NCBI GenBank assembly: GCA_018267365.1 | Contig: JAFDYQ010000032.1 | Location: 1 to 51,162 of the forward strand | DNA: 51,162 bases | Source: Bacteroidota bacterium | Lineage (GTDB): Bacteria > Bacteroidota > Bacteroidia > Chitinophagales > LD1 | Direction: 5' to 3' | Shown here: in pieces, positions 33,669 through 41,700 of the stretch | Layout of the letters: every line of letters starts with the position of its first letter | How positions within the stretch are numbered: position 1 is the stretch's first letter | Notes under the pieces: model-generated | Told to the model about the DNA's origin: nothing | The model's database searches: none | The model's input: the letters and a program-made list of their open reading frames with translations, nothing else | Position numbers and translations under genes: made by a program

Positions 33669-34542
33669 GGCAAGCACTTCCTTTGGGCAATTGGCGGGGT
33701 ATATTGCGCGGGAAGGCGCGGTTATGAAGCGAAACGGTATTCCCTACTACATCAAGCATAATATCTTAGGACGCACAGTCGAGGAGATTGAGCGTGAATA
33801 CAAAGACAATGAAAAGAATAGGCGTAGGCAAAATGGGATACGACTCTATCATGACATTATCTCTTACAGGTCTGCTGATTCGGAACGCCTGTCCACGGAC
33901 ACGATAGATAAGATCGCACGAAAATATATTGAGCTTAGAAATGACAAAGCGCTGTACTTCGGAGCAGCGCACGAGGACAAGGAGCATATCCATATCCATC
34001 TTATGATAAGTTCTATCGAAGCATATTCCGGCAAATCCATCCGCATTTCGAAAAATGAATTCAAAGCGGTCAAGATGCAGCTTCAAGAATATGAGCAAGA
34101 ATTGGGATTGATACACTCGCAAGTAGAACACGGCAAGGGAGAACGCACAAGGAAGTATGATGAATACCAGTTGGGAAAAGCCGGTAGGGTGTCTAGGAAG
34201 GACGAGATACGGCAGGTATTACAGAATAGTTTTGACTCTTCGTTGAGCCGAGAAGAATTCTATGAGAATGTACAACAAGGCGGTTTGAAGTTTTATGAAC
34301 GGGGCGGAAAAATATCAGGCATCGAGGATAGAAGGCGCCACAGGCTCCAAAGCCTGAATTATGGCGAAGAGAAATTAGCAGAGCTAGATCGGCGAGCAGA
34401 AAAGTTAGCAGAGATTCAAGGCGTAAGCGGCGGTCAGGATAATGTGACTGAAGTTGTGTTAGACAATCCCATTGTCGAAAATAATACTAAGGGAATAGAG
34501 GATTTAGAACAAGAATCAGAGATTAATGAAATCGAGAGGTAG
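33646..34542 (+). CDS. Relaxase / mobilization nuclease (MobA-like)
   Basis: 298 residues from ATG 33646; a TTG 12 bases upstream is less likely because relatives begin MILKS. The metal-binding motif is HEDKEHIHIHLMIS, with H114, H116 and H118; an upstream LYHDIISYRS block is the conserved strand before it. Candidate nicking tyrosines are Y6, Y20 and Y34/Y35. C-terminal sequence after about 230 is charged and coiled. It would nick and pilot one DNA strand at the transfer origin. No helicase or primase domain is attached. Confidence 0.88.
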   Translation: MILKSYTRASTSFGQLAGYIAREGAVMKRNGIPYYIKHNILGRTVEEIEREYKDNEKNRRRQNGIRLYHDIISYRSADSERLSTDTIDKIARKYIELRNDKALYFGAAHEDKEHIHIHLMISSIEAYSGKSIRISKNEFKAVKMQLQEYEQELGLIHSQVEHGKGERTRKYDEYQLGKAGRVSRKDEIRQVLQNSFDSSLSREEFYENVQQGGLKFYERGGKISGIEDRRRHRLQSLNYGEEKLAELDRRAEKLAEIQGVSGGQDNVTEVVLDNPIVENNTKGIEDLEQESEINEIER

Positions 34543-34547
34543 GAGTA

Positions 34548-34590
34548 GCAGGATTGCAAATACCCTGTAAACCGGTATTTGCTATCCTGC
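34548..34590. repeat. Long inverted repeat after the relaxase gene
   Basis: GCAGGATTGCAAATACC (34548-34564) pairs with GGTATTTGCTATCCTGC (34574-34590) at 16 of 17 positions, around a 9-nt loop. It begins 5 bp after the relaxase stop. It lacks its own T-run, so it may be a transfer-origin hairpin instead of only a terminator. Confidence 0.75.
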
Positions 34591-34609
34591 AAAAAGGGAG
34601 ACCCTTTTT
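34591..34609 (+). terminator. Terminator of the mobilization operon
   Basis: Perfect stem AAAAAGGG-AGA-CCCTTTTT, immediately next to the long inverted repeat and ending in T on the plus strand. Confidence 0.75.
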
Positions 34610-35175
34610 GATTTCCCCTTTTGCGAGCCCCACCTATCGATAAGACATTATCTAATCCATATTCTTATCCAACGCGTGCTTATATAGTTCGAATAAGAAT
34701 TATTTCAATTTTGATTTCCGCAGTCCGTTGGGTATCCCAATCAGGTTCTTCAGTTCTCGAGTAAGGCTCATGCACCTTCCTCCGCTCGCAAACAGCCTAA
34801 CTCGCTTCTAAAGGAGCTTTCGCCCGCTATCCGCAAGAGTGTGCTCTGCTTACGACCCGAGTCAGCAATACTATTCTTGCGAGAAGACGGACATCAAGAC
34901 AATTGCAACGCAGGCCTTCCAATCTTCCCGCAGCATGCCCTGATCCAGTCCTGGGTCGCCCGCTGCGCACGCACTTGTCCCTTGCGATATAAGTTTCATA
35001 AAGCAAAATCTGCTATAGCAACCTCAGAGCACAATTAAGGACATTGAAGGGCGACACATTTTCTAGGTTCCATAATACGGGAGTGTTAAATTTCATGCAT
35101 TGCCGACTAAAATGACGATTCAGGTTTGGAATTTCGGAAATATAAGATTACGCTTGCATTAACAAACACACACTT
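34610..35175. other. Gene-free region between mobilization genes and cargo
   Basis: No gene recognised over 566 bp. The segment at about 34790-34990 is distinctly GC-rich against an AT-rich surround. A 65-codon plus-strand frame (34841-35038) has no motif and no likely start. The strip could hold the transfer origin, a small RNA, or a promoter for the secreted-protein gene at 35176. Confidence 0.45.
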
Positions 35176-35724
35176 ATGATTTTGAAACCTATGCTTCTTG
35201 GCGCATTCATGGCGTTCTGCCTTGTCGCCTTTTCCCAGCGTTGTTCCACGGATAGCTTGCAGTTATATGCTTCGGGAGATTTCAACTACCAAGGTACCGG
35301 CTTTTCGGATGTCTCAGAATTGCCATGTGCAACAAGTGGCATATATTCTGAGATCGTCATTCCGTTTACAACGTATAGCGGCGGAGCTCGCGCCCTGACA
35401 CTAGATGATAGCACTTCGGTGCCGGTTTCAAAGGTATATGCCATCAGGATTGACGGCGTATCTGGTCTACCTTCTGGCATGTGCTGGACCGTTAAACCTG
35501 CGACTAGCATGGCCTCTGACAATGTTGTCGGAGGTCTGATCATCAAGGGAACGACATCGGCGTCTGTAGCGCAGTATCCGTTGGATGTCACGTTGAGCCT
35601 TGACGTACAAGGCAGCGGTATCTTCGGCTATACCAGCTTGCATCCTGACAATTATAGAACTGTTTTAGGCCAGCCTTCCGTCAGGGTAGCTGATGCCAAC
35701 GGCAATTGTCCTCCTGCAAACTAA
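35176..35724 (+). CDS. Small secreted protein
   Basis: 182 residues with a signal peptide (cleavage near AFSQ, about residue 20). The mature part is Ser/Thr/Gly-rich and beta-type, like an immunoglobulin-like surface domain, with four scattered Cys but no recognised motif and no T9SS tail. It precedes the 2,876-residue protein by 40 bp on the same strand and is probably co-transcribed. Confidence 0.65.
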   Translation: MILKPMLLGAFMAFCLVAFSQRCSTDSLQLYASGDFNYQGTGFSDVSELPCATSGIYSEIVIPFTTYSGGARALTLDDSTSVPVSKVYAIRIDGVSGLPSGMCWTVKPATSMASDNVVGGLIIKGTTSASVAQYPLDVTLSLDVQGSGIFGYTSLHPDNYRTVLGQPSVRVADANGNCPPAN

Positions 35725-35764
35725 TTTTTGAATCCTATTTCCTAAACCTCTTCAATCCAACCAC

Positions 35765-38700
35765 ATGCTTTCCAAAGCTTTCAAGGCAGTGTTCCTCATT
35801 GGAACTCTTTTCTTCGCGTTCCAAAGTTATTCGCAATGCTTCCATTGCAGCGCACCCTCAGCGCCAGCTGAATATGGCGGAGCTTTCAATGTGACCATGT
35901 ACAAGAATGCCAAAGTACAGCTATGGGCAGCCAAGACTTCAATTGCGGTTGACGCCAGACAATGGTACAGAGTCAAGAAAGTGGGTGATACCACCTTTGT
36001 AGGAAATGGAGACACCATGGTCTTCACGATGGATACTACCAGCAGGTTCATTTGTAGGAACGTCAATAACTGCACTTGTGGCGGAACATACTACAGTTCC
36101 TACACGCAGATGGCGAGCATCATCGTTGTGGACTCGCCGTCCGTACCGCAGTATTGGTTCATCTATGATTCCGTCATTTGCAGCGGAACTCCTACCAACA
36201 TATTCACATACACCAACTCCAGTCTTAGCGGGCTTAGAATTCAGTACTTTCGGGACGATACTCCAAATGTAACGGGCTCAATAACCGGAACCGCTGCGTT
36301 AGGTCCGCTTGGCGTTACGCTGACCAATACCACCGGAACCGCTGAAACGGTCAGGATCTTTTTGAGACTTTACAAAGGCTCAACTTACTTCGACTCCAAG
36401 AGCTTTTACGTCAAGGTTCTTCCGGCTGCTCCTTCGGGAACAGACCATTGCTCATTTCCTAGCAAGCCGCAACCTGGGCCGAACATTGCGGTTGATGTAA
36501 ACACGTATGGCAAAGGCGCGCAGGTCCAGTTCTTGGTAGATACCACTGTTATAGCGGATACAGTCAAGTGGTATAAAGTAGTTGGGGACGATACTAGCTA
36601 TATAGGGAAAGGGTATTCCGTGGGTGTGACTATGGATACGACGGCAAAGTTTCTTGCCCGCGCCTTCAATGTATGCAGCTGCAATGGCAGCATCTACGCA
36701 AGTGATTATGCGCTCATTGCGAACAACACGGTTAGCATTAACTACGTGTCGCACATTATTCCGTTGCAAATAATGGATACCATAGCCAGCGGCACCGGTA
36801 TTAATATCCTTACCAAAACGGATACGACCATTAAAATAGAAATGTTCTTCTACCGCGACAACGCGAACGTAACCGGATCTACCATTCAAAATACCATAGA
36901 CAATTATACCGGCACAGAAGGATTCGATGCTATTCTTACAAATACAACAAACGTCCCACAGAGGATCCGCTATAAAATTTATTCAAGACCCTATGCGGCC
37001 CCTGGTTCAGTGTATGGAGATACATACACTGGATATTTCATAGTGATGCCATCTTCCTTTACCGCACCTCCAGGCAACCATTGTTACATTCCTTCGAGAA
37101 CAGGAAACGGTAGTGCGCAGGTGTATACATATTCGCCCGGAGCTAACGTTTATCTTGATTTGAATAAATCCGGCTTCGTATCCGGTGCCATTTGGACATT
37201 CCCGAATGTAACAGATGCTGTCGAATGGTTTAAGGTACGAGGCCAAGGTGACACTGTTTTTGTGGGTGATGTTACGCCAGTTAGCACGACTGTGGATACC
37301 ACCATCCGGATATTTACCGTATCTAGAAATGTTTGCTATTGGTCAGATAGCAGTAAGCACGTTTATCGTAGTGTGCCTACTTTCGTCGGTCAATTTAATA
37401 AAGGCACGGGATCGGTAGATACGCCTACTCACGTGAATAATAGAGAGAATGTATGCAGTAATTCTGCGCCTGATATCACATATACGGGGTCCTCCACTTC
37501 TCTCTTATGGTATAGAAATAACCCAAAGGGAATAACTGGAGCCTATGTTAGTGTTAAAAATTCTACCACATCAATACACACGGATTCGCTGATCCGAGAT
37601 ACCCTACCATACCCGGTAAAGGTATATTATGTAGGTATCCGGATTTCGAGCCCGGTTTTATCTTCTAACGTTCTGGATTCTTTTACTGTGTATCCGGACT
37701 GTGCTAATTGGGCAAATTTCTCAACAGTGATTCATGCGCTGAAAGATTCTATCTGTCCAGGAGACACAGCTACTCTGACTGCGGATACCGTGCCGGGAAT
37801 AGGTAGTCATTATGTATGGAGTACGGGAGATACAACGAAAACGATCCATCCAACAGCGCAGGGAACTTATACAGTAACGGTGACGAATTCGTGCGGATGC
37901 AGTGCAAGTGCGAGTTTGCAATTGGTTGTAGCATCTGCTCCAAGTTTAGTGAGCGCGCATCCATCTATTTGCAACGGAGATAGTGCCATCTTGACAGCTT
38001 CAGAAGGGGTTGTATATGTTTGGAGTAATGGCGATTCAACGGCTTCGATAATCGCTCGGGTTCCCGATATTTATACAGTAACTGCCACCAATTCATTTGG
38101 CTGTACTGCATCTATAAGCGACACTGTCCAAGTACATAATTATCCCGTCTTATCCTTCGATAGTGCGAAAATATGTATCGGTGATACAGGAGTAATCAAA
38201 GTTTTTGGCGCTGACAGTTACCTATGGAGCACGGGTGATTCAACTTCGACTATTCACGTTGGTGATACGTTGCTGCGGTGGGTCATTGGGACAACCAACG
38301 GATGCAGTAGCACTGACAGTATCCGATTGAGTGTATTTCAGAGGCCCGCAATATATCTTGATAGCGTTATTCTTATAAAGCCGGGCACTGCAGCCTTACT
38401 TTCTGTCGAGGGAGGTTACTCGTACTCTTGGAATACTGGAGACATTTCTTCGTCCATATCAACTTTCGTACCAGGTTCGTATTCAGTTACTGCCACCAAT
38501 ACTATAGGTTGCACGGCATCGGCAACCAGCAGAGTTTCTATAGATACAGCTTCCTACTTTGAAGCGATGAATGCCCCACGTCTAACTTTTGAGCAAAACG
38601 TTGGGCAGCTGGGAAATTCCATCATTAAATTTCAGACCTGCAACAATGGTGTTTATTATAGATTCCTTCCTGACGGAATAAGTTACGCGAGGGCCAAGTC

Positions 38701-41700
38701 TGATACTTTGACTGATTCGACAACTCTTCTTATTTGGAATATGAGCCTTCTTGGGATGAACTCGGGCACCTCCCTGCTCCCTGACAGTTTGGCCGGTGAC
38801 ACTTCGTTTGTCCATCATGTGGGATTTGTTAATCCTTTTTTTGGAAGGATAAACTATTATATCGGCAATGATTCGACCCAATGGTTCAGTAATGTACCCA
38901 CTTTCCAGGGGATAGAATACCAAAACGTTTATGACAGTATTGATTTGAAGTATTATGGAGATAGCACTGGAGATTTAGAATATGACTTTGTGGTAAAGCC
39001 CGGTGGAAGAATTGCCGACATAAAAATGAATTACCAAGGAGTAGATTCGGTTACGATAGATTCAAGCGGGAACGCGATAGTTGGGACCTTTCTGGGTCAA
39101 GTAACTGAAATGAAACCTTATGCTTACCAGATAATAGGAGGGATTAAGACCCAGGTAAGCGTCGTCTTTAGAATGGATACTGGAAAAACCTTAGGCTTTC
39201 AAGCTGTTGGTTCCTATGATACCACAACCGCCATTGTCATAGATCCACTGATCCAGGTGTGGAACAACTACTTTGGAAACACGAATGCTAGTAGCCCTAG
39301 CCTAGTTTATGATCCAGTATCCCTGACGGCGGACCAGAGTAATGTATACATTACCGGTCACATCAGTGGGGACTATTTGAGCGGTACCTTCATACCAATC
39401 ATACCCAGCATTAATGTATATCCTAACATGAGCTATCCATTTGGTAGCATTCCACTCGTTTTCATCGCAAAATACGACAATCTCGGCCATTACGTCTCTC
39501 ATTTGACGGTTTTCGGAGCCCCCAGCCCAAGACCCTCCCCTCTTTACGATATCAATCTAGGGATGGAAGAGTATACGATTCCGTTTCATATAAAAGTAGA
39601 TGCTAACCATCGCGTATATGTTTGTGGTATGACGAGCCAAAATGGATTCCCGATAATCCCTACCACAACTAACTCTTTATGTCCTTCGACAAATACGTAT
39701 ACCGATTGCTTCTTAGGCGTGTTCGATTTTACGTCAAACCCGAATCCTAACATCCAAAATGGAAGAGCTATATATACCAACGAATTCGGAGGCTCGCGGA
39801 GAGAATATGCATTGAGGCTGGCTTTGGATGATCCGAATGCTGCATATCCCAAAGTATTCGTAACCGGATTCACGGAATCGAGCGACATGTTTTCAACCTC
39901 CTATTACCTCAACTCGGCGTCTCCTTGCCTTAGGAACCAAGATGTGTTTATGGCCGAATTGGATCCTTTTAACATAAATGTGGGGTACCTCTCAGGGGCT
40001 GTTTGGGGATCAAATGCGGGAAATTGTACGTCCGCCACTCTTAACCAAGATTGGGGGCGCGACATAGCCTATACCAACGGCAAAGTCTACGTCGCCGGAT
40101 TTGCAGACGGGAATAACGGTTTCCCTTCTTCGACTTCAGGAACGGGAATTCCATTATCATCGACTAATCGCGATGGATTCTTTACGGTTCTTAATCCAAC
40201 AAATCCTGCATCAATCTCATACTCGACATCCGTGGGAAGTTCAGACGGTGATGACGAAGTTTTTTCAATGGATTTGAACTCCGCCGGTGACGTTTATCTG
40301 CTTGGGCTTACTACGTCCCAAACTTTAACGACTACGACTCCAATAAGCAATTGGGGGCATTTGTATAATGATCCACTCAATCCCAATGATGGATTTATAA
40401 AGGTTCTAAATGCCTCGAATTTTAGCCAAAAGTATCAAAGTTATGCCGAGTATGCTGTTGTCGGAGGCAATCACGGCTTTACTGAAGCTACATCAACAAT
40501 AGCTCACCCTTATTGTTGGGGAGGAATAGCTGTATCCAAGAGGACTGGAAACGTCTTCTTTACGACAGTAAACACTAGGGTAATGACCAACTTTGAGGAT
40601 TGTTCCGTACAAGGGCGCTATAATAATTTCAGACTTTTGGAGCTGAGTGGTTCTTTGGATAATGCAATTGGTTCGTCACAGTTCGGGACTGGTTATCCTG
40701 TCCCTCCTTATGACGTGCCGCGTAACATTCATAGCCCGAGTTTGGTCGAGACTGCCGCTTCAACAGATATCTATTCTGGGTATCAAACACAATCTGGAGT
40801 CTCTGACGTGTTCCCTCTAAGTCCGCAGGCTCTCGAAGTTACGGCCGTGTTGCCTAAAAAGGAGCTAGCGAGCGTAGGATCATACATAAAGCTTTCAGCT
40901 GTTAATATTCCGAATTCGATAGATGTTACTGCATCGCAGGGCGTTTGCTTTGACGGGAGCCATTATTCAGTGGCTGGAGGAAGCAGTTTCATAGAACTGG
41001 ATGCAAACCCTCCTTTGGGCCTGCACAATTCGGCTTATATTACATATACCTGGTACCACGGCACAGCAGTCTCATCAGGAACATTGATGGGAACCGGTGG
41101 CTACGGCACTACTGCTTGGCCGGGTACTCCTATTACGCCTCCTGGATACGCATTCGATAATTCCATATTAAGGCTCTTGGCTAATTCTTCGAATTTCCCC
41201 AATACGGCTTATCCAGGAAAGAATGAATTTACAGTAGTCGTAACGGAAGTCGATCCCAACGGCAGCACTGCGAACGATTGCGTCTTGAGCACCATCCACT
41301 TTACTGTTTACGTTAACGGGGCAACAGTGGTGACTTCAAGCTCAAATAATACTGTCTGTTCGGGAGCTCCGATAACCATTACCGCTCAGACAAATACGCA
41401 GTCTCCTACAGCAACTTATACATGGACACCGGCCGTATCGGGAAATCCATCTTCCTTCACTATTACCCCGACTAGTACTGTGACATATAACGTGACGGTC
41501 TCAGACCATGGTTGCTCTAATACCGCAGCTATATCGATTAATGTCGGCAGCGACTGCTGCGATGCAACGAATTCGCCGCCGCCCGGTGCTATTACGTACA
41601 ACTTTCAAATGTACAACCAGTCGATTTCTTCCTTCATTGCAATGAATCCTTCCGTTATCATTACTTCAGGTGGCGTGTCTCAATTCGTTAGTATTCCAAA

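Noticed and set aside
34548..34564. Left arm of the post-relaxase hairpin, considered as part of a tRNA or riboswitch
   Set aside because: It forms a simple two-arm hairpin with no cloverleaf, conserved loop or downstream gene to regulate.
34841..35038. 65-codon plus-strand frame in the GC-rich gene-free patch
   Set aside because: No motif, no likely start signal and no neighbour in phase; it is probably a chance open frame in GC-rich DNA.
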